Of a DNA stretch of 10,287 nucleotides, positions 1 to 7,120 are shown piece after piece; the stretch's first letter is position 1, and each line of letters begins with the position of its first letter. A model generated the notes under the pieces. It saw only the letters and a list, made by a program, of their open reading frames with translations. It was not told where the DNA came from and did not search any database. Origin of the DNA: Rhodoferax sp. Its GTDB lineage: Bacteria; Pseudomonadota; Gammaproteobacteria; Burkholderiales; Burkholderiaceae_C. Position numbers and translations under genes: made by a program. The DNA is taken from assembly GCA_020048795.1 (NCBI GenBank), contig JAIFMA010000114.1:1-10287 (forward strand), written 5' to 3'.

Positions 1-908
1 GGCGGTGTCAGATAGACCGGGCCGCTGCCATCCATCACAAAATGCGCATGGCGGGTGGCCGCGCAGTTGGGAATCATGGCAATCGGCTTGCTGGCGGCGT
101 GGGTCGGGTACATCTTGATCTTGACATCGAGCACGGTGGTCAGGCCACCCAGGCCTTGCGCGCCAATGCCCAGCGCGTTGACTTTGTCGAACAGTTCCAG
201 CCGCAGGCCTTCGACTTTGCTAAGTTCTGCGCCCGTGGCGGCCTTGGCCTGTAACTCGTACATGTCCAGGTCGTCCATCAGGCTTTCCTTGGCCATCAGC
301 ACGGCTTTTTCAGCGGTGCCGCCAATGCCAATGCCCAGCATGCCGGGCGGGCACCAGCCAGCACCCATGGTCGGCACGGTTTTCAGCACCCAATCGACCA
401 CCGAGTCGCCGGGGTTGAGCATGTACATCTTGCTTTTGTTCTCAGAACCACCGCCTTTGGCAGCCACGGTGACTTCCAGCGTATTGCCGGGCACGATCTC
501 GCTGAAGATGACGGCGGGTGTGTTGTCCTTGGTGTTTTTGCGCAAAAACTCGGGGTCGGCCACCACGCTGGCGCGTAGCGTGTTGTCGGGGTGGTTGTAG
601 CCCCGGCGCACACCTTCGTTGATGGCATCGTCGAGTGAACCAGTAAAGCCGTCCCAGCGCAGGTCCATACCAACCTTCAGAAACACGTTGACGATGCCGG
701 TGTCCTGGCAAATCGGGCGGTGGCCCTCTGCTGACATCTTGCTGTTGGTCAAAATCTGTGCAATGGCATCTTTGGCGGCCGGGCTTTGTTCGCGCTCATA
801 GGCTCGGGCCAGGTGGGCGATATAGTCAGCCGGGTGGTAGTAGCTGATGTATTGCAGGGCGGCAGCAACGGATTCGATCAGGTCGTCCTGGCGGATAGCG
901 GTGGTCAT
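1..908 (-). CDS. fumA: Class I (iron-sulfur) fumarate hydratase, N-terminal part, truncated by window edge
   Basis: This enzyme catalyses the reversible hydration of fumarate to L-malate in the cytoplasmic TCA cycle. My own reverse-strand translation gives 302 complete residues, beginning MTTAIRQDDLIESV. Class I fumarases are about 500-550 residues long, so roughly 60% is present and the C-terminal beta domain lies beyond position 1. Family hallmarks are HRPICQDTG (residues 63-71), the glycine-rich GWCPPGMLGIGIGGT (184-198), and IPNCAATRHAHF (279-290). Cys67, Cys186 and Cys282 are at the positions expected for the three ligands of the catalytic [4Fe-4S] cluster. The ATG at 908-906 is preceded by a GAGAGGA ribosome-binding site at a suitable distance. 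The gene lies 133 bp downstream of mnhG on the same strand. No promoter or terminator between them is obvious, so read-through is possible but unproven. The class is clear; the symbol (fumA versus fumB or an unlettered class I fumarase) is less so. Confidence 0.95.
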   Translation of the reverse strand, partial: MTTAIRQDDLIESVAAALQYISYYHPADYIAHLARAYEREQSPAAKDAIAQILTNSKMSAEGHRPICQDTGIVNVFLKVGMDLRWDGFTGSLDDAINEGVRRGYNHPDNTLRASVVADPEFLRKNTKDNTPAVIFSEIVPGNTLEVTVAAKGGGSENKSKMYMLNPGDSVVDWVLKTVPTMGAGWCPPGMLGIGIGGTAEKAVLMAKESLMDDLDMYELQAKAATGAELSKVEGLRLELFDKVNALGIGAQGLGGLTTVLDVKIKMYPTHAASKPIAMIPNCAATRHAHFVMDGSGPVYLTP

Positions 909-1041
909 TGGGGGTGTCCTCTCAGTTGTGGCAAACGGGGTTGGTTCAGCAAAAAGAGCTCAAAATCGGAGTTTAACCACCCAGCCCCAACGCTGGCCTG
1001 ACACCCTGTATCTGGCCAGATGGTGTCATTCCATTTCTCAA

Positions 1042-1467
1042 TCATTCGTGTCGTTGTTGTTTCGCCTTGTCCTTGCCATGCATCTGAAGATGCCTGGGGA
1101 CATGCGTCGGTACTGCCGGCAGGGCTGGTGTGATGACAGACGTGCGTGCCGCGTCCGGCAGCGTTGCCACCGACGGTAGCTGCAGATGCAGAGCGGCTTT
1201 GGCCAGCAGGTGCGCCGAGACAGGCGCGGTGATGAACAAAAACAGACTCACCAGGATTTCATGCAGGCTCAAAGCGTTCCCCGTCACGCTGAAAAAAATG
1301 GCGGAGGCCACCAGCAGACAGCCAACCCCCAGTGTGGTGGCCTTGGTGGGGCCGTGCAGGCGTGTGTAGAAATCCTTGAAACGCACCAGGCTGAGCGAGC
1401 CGACAAAGGTAAAGATGGCACCGACCAAGACCAGTGCCGACAACAGTATTTCGGTGTTGCTGCTCAT
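1042..1467 (-). CDS. mnhG: Mrp-type Na+(K+)/H+ antiporter subunit G (MnhG/PhaG)
   Basis: This is the small membrane subunit of the multisubunit monovalent cation/proton antiporter, 141 residues long. Three hydrophobic helices lie at about 6-27, 45-62 and 68-92. The family signature LVRFKDFYTRLHGPTKATTL (residues 27-46) and the segment FLFITAPVSAHLLAKAAL (76-93) identify it as MnhG. Residues from about 96 to 141 form a polar tail rich in Ala, Pro, His and Lys, which makes the protein somewhat longer than I expect for MnhG (about 110-125). The start ATG (1467-1465) overlaps the mnhF stop as ATGA, and a GGGGAG ribosome-binding site lies 10 nt upstream. It is the last gene of the operon. Assignment to subunit G is secure; the exact transported cation cannot be told from sequence. 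Confidence 0.95.
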   Translation of the reverse strand: MSSNTEILLSALVLVGAIFTFVGSLSLVRFKDFYTRLHGPTKATTLGVGCLLVASAIFFSVTGNALSLHEILVSLFLFITAPVSAHLLAKAALHLQLPSVATLPDAARTSVITPALPAVPTHVPRHLQMHGKDKAKQQRHE

Positions 1468-1733
1468 TCGATGATGTCTCCCCGCAACAAAAACTTGCTC
1501 AGCGCCACGGTGCCGACAAAACCCATCAGGGCAATCAGTAAAGCCACCTCAAAATACAGCGGACTTGCCAGGTGCATGCCCAGCAGCACCAGCAGCGCAA
1601 TGGCGTTGATGTACAGGGTATCGAGCGCCAGGATGCGGTCTGGCAAGCTGGGTCCCTTGATCAACCTGAAGAAACTGATGCCAAAGGCTGCGGCAACCAG
1701 CCCAAAAGCAATCGTGAGTGCAGCGTTCAGCAT
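1464..1733 (-). CDS. mnhF: Mrp-type Na+(K+)/H+ antiporter subunit F (MnhF/PhaF)
   Basis: This is a short hydrophobic subunit of the Mrp complex: 89 residues with three predicted helices (about 2-24, 39-56 and 60-82). The MrpF signature GPSLPDRILALDTL lies at residues 27-40 and carries two conserved aspartates, Asp32 and Asp38. The length matches the family (about 85-95). A good ribosome-binding site, GGGAGA, lies 7 nt before the ATG at 1733-1731. The gene overlaps the end of mnhE by 7 bases and the start of mnhG by 4 bases, which suggests translational coupling and fixed subunit ratios. The signature and operon position leave little room for another identity. Confidence 0.95.
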   Translation of the reverse strand: MLNAALTIAFGLVAAAFGISFFRLIKGPSLPDRILALDTLYINAIALLVLLGMHLASPLYFEVALLIALMGFVGTVALSKFLLRGDIIE

Positions 1734-2215
1734 TCAAAAATCTCCCGCAAAGGTGCCTCGAACCGCCGCTTGATGGTGCGCACCAGCTCATCGGGGTCGG
1801 TGCAGTCCAATGCATGGACCCACAAGACCCGCCGATCTGGCGACAGATCTGCCGTGACGGTGCCAGGTGTCAGGCAAATGGTGTTGGCCAACAGGCCAAG
1901 TGCCAGCTCATTGGTTAAATCCAGCGGTACCTGCACAAATAGGGGGTTGAGCGCCTTGGGGCCAGCCAGCACCAGGCGTGCCACAGCCACATTGGCAACC
2001 AGAACGTCATACAAGCAAACGCCAGTGAACCGCAGCAGGCTGGCAGGTCGATAAATGCGCACGGGGTTGGGCCAAAACGCCAGGGTGAAGCGCGGGATGG
2101 CCCAACCCAGCAACAGGCCCAGCACAATGTGCCCGGCGGCCAGGGTGTTGTTGAGCAACAACCAAACCACCGTCAGAATCGGTGTCAGCAAGGGGTGGGG
2201 TAGCCAGCGTTTCAT
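1727..2215 (-). CDS. mnhE: Mrp-type Na+(K+)/H+ antiporter subunit E (MnhE/PhaE)
   Basis: This 162-residue membrane subunit of the antiporter has an N-terminal hydrophobic region (about 8-45), a further hydrophobic stretch near 62-85, and a cytoplasmic-type C-terminal domain. The MnhE signature LLANTICLTPGTVTADL (residues 108-124) is intact. It is followed by a hydrophilic region containing VHALDCTDPDEL (133-144). The length fits the family (about 155-165). Its ATG (2215-2213) overlaps the mnhD stop as ATGA; a modest AGG ribosome-binding element lies about 6 nt upstream, so translation probably depends partly on coupling to mnhD. MrpE is thought to be an accessory or assembly subunit rather than an ion-conducting one; that is family knowledge, not visible here. 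Confidence 0.95.
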   Translation of the reverse strand: MKRWLPHPLLTPILTVVWLLLNNTLAAGHIVLGLLLGWAIPRFTLAFWPNPVRIYRPASLLRFTGVCLYDVLVANVAVARLVLAGPKALNPLFVQVPLDLTNELALGLLANTICLTPGTVTADLSPDRRVLWVHALDCTDPDELVRTIKRRFEAPLREIFEC

Positions 2216-3723
2216 GGTTTACCTGTCAGTACCGCAGAGATGTAGAGCGTGGGGTTGGCCAACTGAATTGCCGTGGCATTGGCAAAGTCCACCGCCGGGC
2301 CAGCTACTACAGTTAGCGCCAGAATCAGGCCGAGCAGGCTGCCGATGGACAGCAGTTCCGGTGCAGCCGAGGGTCCAGGGGTGTCCGGCATCGGGTCTGG
2401 TTGCGGCGCAGGTGTGGCTGCCAGAAACAAGCTGCTGCCAGCACGCGCCAGGGCAATCACCCCCATTAGCGCCCCGAGCAAGATCACGGCCCACACCCAG
2501 GGCTGCCCAGGCATCGCCCGCAAAATCAAAAACTTGCCAACAAATCCAGATAACGGTGGCAACCCGGTCACAGCCACGGCTGCGGCAAAAAACAACGCGC
2601 CCCACAAGGCGTGGCGGGGCAGGTCGGCATCGGTGGCGAAACGGTCACCATTGACGGGACGCCGCCGTTTGATCGCATCGGTCAGCAAAAACAGCAGGGC
2701 AGCGCTGAAGGTGCTGTGCGGCAGGTAATACAGGGCGGCGGCAATGCCTTGTGTGCCCGTCGCGATGCCGGTCAGCAAGGTGCCGACCGATACCAGCACC
2801 AGGTAAGCCGACAGCTTTGCCAGGCTGCTCGCAGCCAACGCGCCGAGTATGCCGATGACGCTGGTGGCCAAGGCCAGCGGTAACAACCAGGGGTCAAACA
2901 ACTGCGCCAAGTCGCCCGCCGCGCTGCCAAAAAGCAGGGTGTGAGTGCGCAAAATGGCGTAAATGCCGACCTTGGTCATGATGGCAAACAGCGCCGCCAC
3001 CGGGGCGGAGGTACCCGCGTAAGCGCGTGGCAACCACAAATGCAGGGGCAGCAGCGCGGCTTTCAAGCCAAACACCAGCAACAGCAGCAAGCCGCCGGCG
3101 CGCGCCAGCCCCAACTGGTCAGCGGCCAGGGTGCTGGCTTTGGCAGCCAGGTCGGCCAGGTTCAAGCTGCCCAGCGCGGCGTAAATCAGCCCGGCAGCGA
3201 TCAAAAACACGGCGGATCCCGCCAGATTCATCACCACATAGTGGAGGCCGGCGCGGGTGCGTGTGGCACCACCGCCGTGCAGCGCCAGCCCGTAAGACGC
3301 GATCAGCAAGATCTCAAAAAAGACAAACAGGTTGAACAAGTCGCCGGTTAGAAAGGCGCCTGCCAGGCCAAACAACTGCATCTGAAACAGCACATGAAAA
3401 TGCCGACCCTGGGCATCCACACCGCCACAGGCAAAGACCACGGCAGGCAGTGCCAGCAGCGTGGTGATCAGCACCATCCAGGCCGCCAACTGGTCTGCCA
3501 CCAGCACAATGCCCCAGGGCGCGGGCCAGTCGCCTAGCCGGTAAACCAGCATGTCACCCTTTGATACCGCCAGCAGCAATGTGACGGCTACAACGACTTG
3601 AACCAGCACCGATGCCAGTGCCACCCAGCGCTGCAGCGTCCAGGAGAATCGCGCCAGCATCAGCAGCACAACGCCGGCGATGAACGGCAGCAAGATCGGT
3701 GTGATCGCCAAATGCCCCATCAT
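2212..3723 (-). CDS. mnhD: Mrp-type Na+(K+)/H+ antiporter subunit D (MnhD/PhaD), NuoM/N-like
   Basis: This large polytopic inner-membrane subunit (503 residues, about 14 helices) is homologous to the antiporter-like subunits NuoL/M/N of respiratory complex I and is one of the proposed proton-translocating modules. The proton-antiporter domain spans roughly residues 110-410. Key residues are Glu137 in FFEILLIASYG (135-145), Lys221 in LKAALLPLHLWLP (220-232), and Lys251 in IMTKVGIYAILR (248-259). These are the conserved buried charges of this superfamily. A Pro-rich polar loop, PAPQPDPMPDTPGPSAAP (about 438-455), sits between the last helices. Translation may start at either of two adjacent ATG codons (3723 or 3720). 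An AAAGGTGA ribosome-binding site lies upstream, and the mnhC TGA overlaps the start. Confidence 0.97.
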   Translation of the reverse strand: MMGHLAITPILLPFIAGVVLLMLARFSWTLQRWVALASVLVQVVVAVTLLLAVSKGDMLVYRLGDWPAPWGIVLVADQLAAWMVLITTLLALPAVVFACGGVDAQGRHFHVLFQMQLFGLAGAFLTGDLFNLFVFFEILLIASYGLALHGGGATRTRAGLHYVVMNLAGSAVFLIAAGLIYAALGSLNLADLAAKASTLAADQLGLARAGGLLLLLVFGLKAALLPLHLWLPRAYAGTSAPVAALFAIMTKVGIYAILRTHTLLFGSAAGDLAQLFDPWLLPLALATSVIGILGALAASSLAKLSAYLVLVSVGTLLTGIATGTQGIAAALYYLPHSTFSAALLFLLTDAIKRRRPVNGDRFATDADLPRHALWGALFFAAAVAVTGLPPLSGFVGKFLILRAMPGQPWVWAVILLGALMGVIALARAGSSLFLAATPAPQPDPMPDTPGPSAAPELLSIGSLLGLILALTVVAGPAVDFANATAIQLANPTLYISAVLTGKP

Positions 3724-4070
3724 GCGGCATCACCTTTGGCATCTGCAGGGGTGTCAAGACCGTCAACATGGTCGTTGCCAAATTCGTCATGGGCGCGCAA
3801 GCTAAGCATGATGACAAACGCGGTCATGGCAAAACCAATCACGATGGCGGTCAGCACCAGCGCCTGCGGCAACGGGTCGGCATGGCCAAGCGCACTGGAG
3901 ATCACCGGGGGTTGGCCAATCACCAGGCGGCCGGTGGCAAACAAAAACAGGTTGATTGCGTAAGACAGCAGGGTAAGCCCCAGCACCACGGCGAAGGTAC
4001 GCGCGCGCAGCATCAGGTAAACACCGCAACCGGTCAGGGTGCCAATGGCCAGGGCAATCAGGGCTTCGAT
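3720..4070 (-). CDS. mnhC: Mrp-type Na+(K+)/H+ antiporter subunit C (MnhC/PhaC), NuoK-like; apparent ATC start
   Basis: This small NuoK-like subunit of the Mrp complex has three membrane helices. The first in-frame ATG is at 4013, but a protein begun there (97 residues) would lack the first helix. The frame stays open upstream and encodes IEALIALAIGTLTGCGVYLM directly before LRARTF, which is the expected MnhC N-terminus. No ATG, GTG or TTG exists in that extension. A perfect AAGGAG Shine-Dalgarno (4084-4079) sits 8 nt before an ATC at 4070-4068, so I place the start there. This gives 116 residues, close to the usual MnhC length (about 110-120), and a 13-base overlap with mnhA. Helices lie at about 2-22, 26-48 and 65-88, with a polar C-terminus from about 90. 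Identity is certain; the start codon is inferred. CTG or ATT codons inside the first helix are weaker alternatives, and a sequencing error turning ATG into ATC is possible. Confidence 0.9.
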   Translation of the reverse strand: MEALIALAIGTLTGCGVYLMLRARTFAVVLGLTLLSYAINLFLFATGRLVIGQPPVISSALGHADPLPQALVLTAIVIGFAMTAFVIMLSLRAHDEFGNDHVDGLDTPADAKGDAA

Positions 4071-6865
4071 GACGGGTGCTCCTTGTCATGACTGGCGCGG
4101 TGGGCCAGGCCCAGGTTGATCAAAATCAGCAGCGTGGCACCCACCACCACCAGGAAAACGCCCAGATCGAAGGCCATGGCAGAGGCCAGTTCAAACTCAC
4201 CCACCAGCGGCCAGTTCAGATGGCCAAAGGTGGAAGTCAGAAATGGGCGACCAAAGGCCCAACTTGCCAGGCCGGTGAGCAGCGCGATGCACAAGCCTGC
4301 GGCAATCAGCGGCTGGGTGCCCTCAGGCAGGCGTGCATGGGTCCAGCTCACACCGTTGGCCAGGTACTGCATGATCAGCGCAATGGCGGTGACCAAGCCG
4401 GCAATGAAACCACCACCCGGCAGGTTGTGGCCGCGCAAAAAGATGAACACTGACACCAGCAGCGCCAGCGGTAACAACAGTCTGGCAAAGGTGGCCAGAA
4501 TCATCGGGTGGGTATCGGCAGCCCAGGCACGGCCACCGGCATCCTGTGTTGGTCCGTGCAGCCGCAATCTATCCAACAACGCAAAAATACCCAAACCAGC
4601 CAGCGCCAGCACGGTGATTTCACCAAAAGTATCAAATCCGCGGAAATCCACCAAAATCACATTCACCACGTTGTGCCCGCCGCCTCCTGGCACGCTGTTT
4701 TCAATAAAAAAGCCGGCGATGTTGCCGCTGGATCTGGTCAGCACGGCCCAGGCCAGTGCGGCCGTTCCGCCACCGGCCAGCAGGCCAATAGCGGCATCAC
4801 GCCAGCGCCGCAACCTACTGGATTCGCGCGGCGTGCTGGCTGGCAAAAAGTACAGCGCCAGCAGCAGCAGGATGACGGTGACCACTTCCACCGAGAGTTG
4901 CGTCAGCGCCAGGTCTGGCGCAGAAAACTTGACAAACACCAGCGCCACGATCAATCCCACGGCACCAGTCAGGATCAGGGCTGTGAGCCGCTGGCGATGC
5001 AGCACGGTGGCCGCCAGTGTCGCCAGCAACAGGGTGATTGCTGCCGTCAGGCTGACCCCATCAACCGGCAACAAGGGCCGCGCACCGGTCAGCGGGGCAG
5101 GGGCCAGGGCCAAACCGGTGCCGCCGAGCAGCAGCGCGCACAGCACAAACCACATCAATTGACGCTGCAGCGAGCTGGTGTCTGCCCAATCGGTGATGCG
5201 TTGCGCCAATGACAGCAGCGCATTCAAAAGCCCATCAAAAATGACCTTGCCCTGAAATCGCTCGTCAAACCGGTCGTGCAGGGCAAACAGTGGTTGGCGC
5301 CCCCAGTACAGCAAGGTGCCGCCCGCCAGGGCAATGACGCTCATCCACAGCGCGGGACTGAAGCCATGCCAGATGGCCAGGTTGTGCTCGGGTAGCGGCC
5401 CTTGCAGCACGGCACCGGCCGCCACGGCCAATAAGGGTTCAACCGTTTGTGCCGGGAACATGCCCACCAGCAGCACCAAGACCACCAGAATTTCCACCGG
5501 TACTTTCATCCAGCGTGGCGGCTCATGGGGTGTCTTGGGCAGGTCAATCGGCTCGCCATTGAAAAACACGTCGTGAATGAAGCGTATGGAATATGCCACG
5601 GCAAAAATGCCCGCCAGCGTGACCACCACGGGCAGCAGCCAGCCCAGGCGCATCCGGCTACCGGCTTCCACCGCTTCGGCAAAAAACATTTCCTTGGACA
5701 AAAAACCATTGGCCAGCGGCACGCCCGCCATGGCTGCAGAGGCCACCATGGCCAGGGTGGCCGTGTGCGGCATGTCGTGCCACAGGCCGTTGATGCGGCG
5801 CATGTCGCGGGTGCCACATTCGTGGTCGATGATGCCGGCCGCCATGAACAGCCCGGCCTTGAAAATGGCGTGGTTGATGATATGAAACACCCCGGCCACG
5901 GCTGCCAGCGGCGTGCCAATGCCAAACAGTGCCGTGATCAGCCCGAGGTGGCTGATGGTTGAGTAGGCCAGCAGCCCTTTAAGGTCGTGTTTGAACAGGG
6001 CCAACACCGCACCCAGCAAAAACGTGGTCAGGCCAATGCCACCCACCCACCAGGTCCAGGCATCGGTGCCTGAGAGCACCGGGAACAGCCGGGCCAGCAA
6101 AAAAACTCCGGCTTTCACCATCGTGGCCGAGTGCAGGTAGGCCGATACCGGGGTGGGTGCTGCCATGGCGTTGGGCAGCCAGAAATGGAAAGGAAATTGC
6201 GCCGACTTGGTAAATGCGCCCAGCAGAATCAACAGTAGAGCGGGTAAATAAAGCGGGTGGGCGCGAACCAGGTCACCACTGGCCAGCACGGTGGTGAGTT
6301 CATAGCTGCCCACCATTTCGCCCAGCAATACGAAGCCGCCCAACAGCGCCAGGCCGCCTGCACCGGTGATCGCCAATGCCATCTTGGCACCACTGCGCGC
6401 CGCCTCACGGTGACGCCAGTAGGCAATCAGCAAAAAAGACGACAGGCTGGTGAGTTCCCAGAAAATCAGCAACTGGATCAGGTTTTCGGACAACACCACA
6501 CCCAACATGGAACCCATGAAGAGCAGCAGGTAGGTGTAGAGCCGGCACAGGCTGTCACGCTCAGACAGGTAATAGTGCGCATACAGAATCACCAGCAGGC
6601 CGATGATCAGAATCAGTAATGAGAACAGCACACCCAGGCCGTCCATGCGAAAGCTCAGGTCCAGCCCGGCGCTGGAAATCCAGCGCAAACGATAGACCGT
6701 CGTGTCACCGGCAAAGCTGCCGGTCAGCGAAGGCAGCAAGAAGGCAAGTGCCAGCGTCGTGACACCAGCCGCCATCCAGCCTGACGCGCGTCGGCTAAGC
6801 CCGGACAAAAGCGTCAGCAGCCCGGCACCAAAAAACGGCGTGAGTGTGGCGAGCAACAAGTACAT
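4058..6865 (-). CDS. mnhA: Mrp-type Na+(K+)/H+ antiporter fused subunits A and B (MnhAB/PhaAB)
   Basis: This is the largest subunit of the antiporter, 935 residues. Residues 1-500 form a NuoL-like proton-antiporter module: Glu137 in LLIFWELTSLSSFLLIAYW (132-150), Lys220 in GAFTKSAQFPFHFWLP (216-231), then NAMAAPTPVSAYLHSATMVK (232-251) ending at Lys251. Residues about 600-770 form the MrpA-specific C-terminal region, with VFVKFSAPDLALTQLSVEVV (643-662) and VDFRGFDTFGEITVLAL (739-755). Residues about 785-925 form a complete MnhB domain (RLLLPLALLVSVFIFLRGHN, 795-814; LPGGGFIAGL, 815-824). No separate mnhB exists, so the A-B fusion supplies it, as in Pha-type (group 2) operons. ATG 6865 has only a weak GTGAG directly adjacent, so initiation at a TTG two codons later is possible. 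It is the first gene of the operon. Confidence 0.96.
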   Translation of the reverse strand: MYLLLATLTPFFGAGLLTLLSGLSRRASGWMAAGVTTLALAFLLPSLTGSFAGDTTVYRLRWISSAGLDLSFRMDGLGVLFSLLILIIGLLVILYAHYYLSERDSLCRLYTYLLLFMGSMLGVVLSENLIQLLIFWELTSLSSFLLIAYWRHREAARSGAKMALAITGAGGLALLGGFVLLGEMVGSYELTTVLASGDLVRAHPLYLPALLLILLGAFTKSAQFPFHFWLPNAMAAPTPVSAYLHSATMVKAGVFLLARLFPVLSGTDAWTWWVGGIGLTTFLLGAVLALFKHDLKGLLAYSTISHLGLITALFGIGTPLAAVAGVFHIINHAIFKAGLFMAAGIIDHECGTRDMRRINGLWHDMPHTATLAMVASAAMAGVPLANGFLSKEMFFAEAVEAGSRMRLGWLLPVVVTLAGIFAVAYSIRFIHDVFFNGEPIDLPKTPHEPPRWMKVPVEILVVLVLLVGMFPAQTVEPLLAVAAGAVLQGPLPEHNLAIWHGFSPALWMSVIALAGGTLLYWGRQPLFALHDRFDERFQGKVIFDGLLNALLSLAQRITDWADTSSLQRQLMWFVLCALLLGGTGLALAPAPLTGARPLLPVDGVSLTAAITLLLATLAATVLHRQRLTALILTGAVGLIVALVFVKFSAPDLALTQLSVEVVTVILLLLALYFLPASTPRESSRLRRWRDAAIGLLAGGGTAALAWAVLTRSSGNIAGFFIENSVPGGGGHNVVNVILVDFRGFDTFGEITVLALAGLGIFALLDRLRLHGPTQDAGGRAWAADTHPMILATFARLLLPLALLVSVFIFLRGHNLPGGGFIAGLVTAIALIMQYLANGVSWTHARLPEGTQPLIAAGLCIALLTGLASWAFGRPFLTSTFGHLNWPLVGEFELASAMAFDLGVFLVVVGATLLILINLGLAHRASHDKEHPSSKP
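4079..4084 (-). promoter_or_regulatory. Shine-Dalgarno sequence that decides the mnhC start
   Basis: The reverse strand reads AAGGAG here, inside the 3' end of mnhA, followed by an 8-nt spacer and the codon ATC at 4070-4068. The spacing is optimal for initiation at the ATC and far too long (65 nt) for the first in-frame ATG at 4013. It is the main evidence for the extended mnhC. Confidence 0.7.
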
Positions 6866-6892
6866 CTCACTATTTTTTCATGGGGACCCATT

Positions 6893-6921
6893 TGTATACA
6901 CGCACTGACCGACCAATTCAA
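6893..6921 (-). promoter_or_regulatory. Predicted sigma-70 promoter of the mnh operon
   Basis: On the reverse strand a TTGAAT -35 box (6921-6916) and a TATACA -10 box (6898-6893) are separated by exactly 17 bp. Each matches its consensus in four of six positions. Transcription would start near 6886, giving a leader of only about 20 nt before the mnhA ATG at 6865. This is a sequence prediction only; no operator or activator site was recognised. Confidence 0.5.
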
Positions 6922-6957
6922 CAGAACGCGTTGGGATTTGCAGCGCGCAGATGACTC

Positions 6958-7120
6958 AGGGCTTGTTCAAAAATAACATGCACATTGGGCTCGCCAGCTT
7001 TGGGCGCACTGCGTCGTTGCAAATCGCTTGTGCAGCCAAGCTGCACGGCGCACTCTGCGCCTGGCATTGCCTCCCAAATCCACGGTGGCCAAATGCACAG
7101 CTTATTCATGGACAAGCCCT
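6958..7120. repeat. Hairpin-rich inverted-repeat element (MITE/REP-like candidate)
   Basis: The ends are imperfect inverted repeats. Reading inward from each end, AGGGCTTGTTCAAAAATAA (6958-6976) and AGGGCTTGTCCATGAATAA (reverse strand of 7120-7102) agree at 16 of 19 positions. Further similarity (TGCACATTGGGC against GTGCATTTGGCC) continues inward. The interior has two abutting perfect hairpins: GTGCAGC-CAA-GCTGCAC (7030-7046) and GGCGCA-CTC-TGCGCC (7047-7061). The right end coincides with the last base of the yqhA stop codon. Short open frames inside look like chance, with no ribosome-binding site. The element fills most of the gap between yqhA and mnhA. Calling it mobile is inference, since no target-site duplication is obvious and no second copy exists in this window. 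Confidence 0.55.

Noticed and set aside
55..600. Plus-strand open frame of 181 codons opposite the fumarase gene
   Set aside because: The reverse strand encodes an unmistakable class I fumarase with its cluster cysteines. The forward frame has no ribosome-binding site or recognisable domain.
993..1019. Inverted repeat CTGGCC...GGCCAG between mnhG and the fumarase gene, as a possible operon terminator
   Set aside because: The stem is only 6 bp with a 15-nt loop and no T-tract on the reverse strand, so it is not convincing as a terminator.
4116..5162. A 348-codon open frame on the plus strand
   Set aside because: It lies wholly antisense to mnhA, has low-complexity Ser/Ala/Arg/Pro composition and no family resemblance. 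It is a typical shadow of a G+C-rich gene.
6918..7115. Short open frames inside the inverted-repeat element (both strands, 65-81 codons) as possible small proteins
   Set aside because: They have no ribosome-binding site and are Cys/Trp/Arg-rich in the way of repeat DNA. They are explained by the structured repeat rather than by coding.
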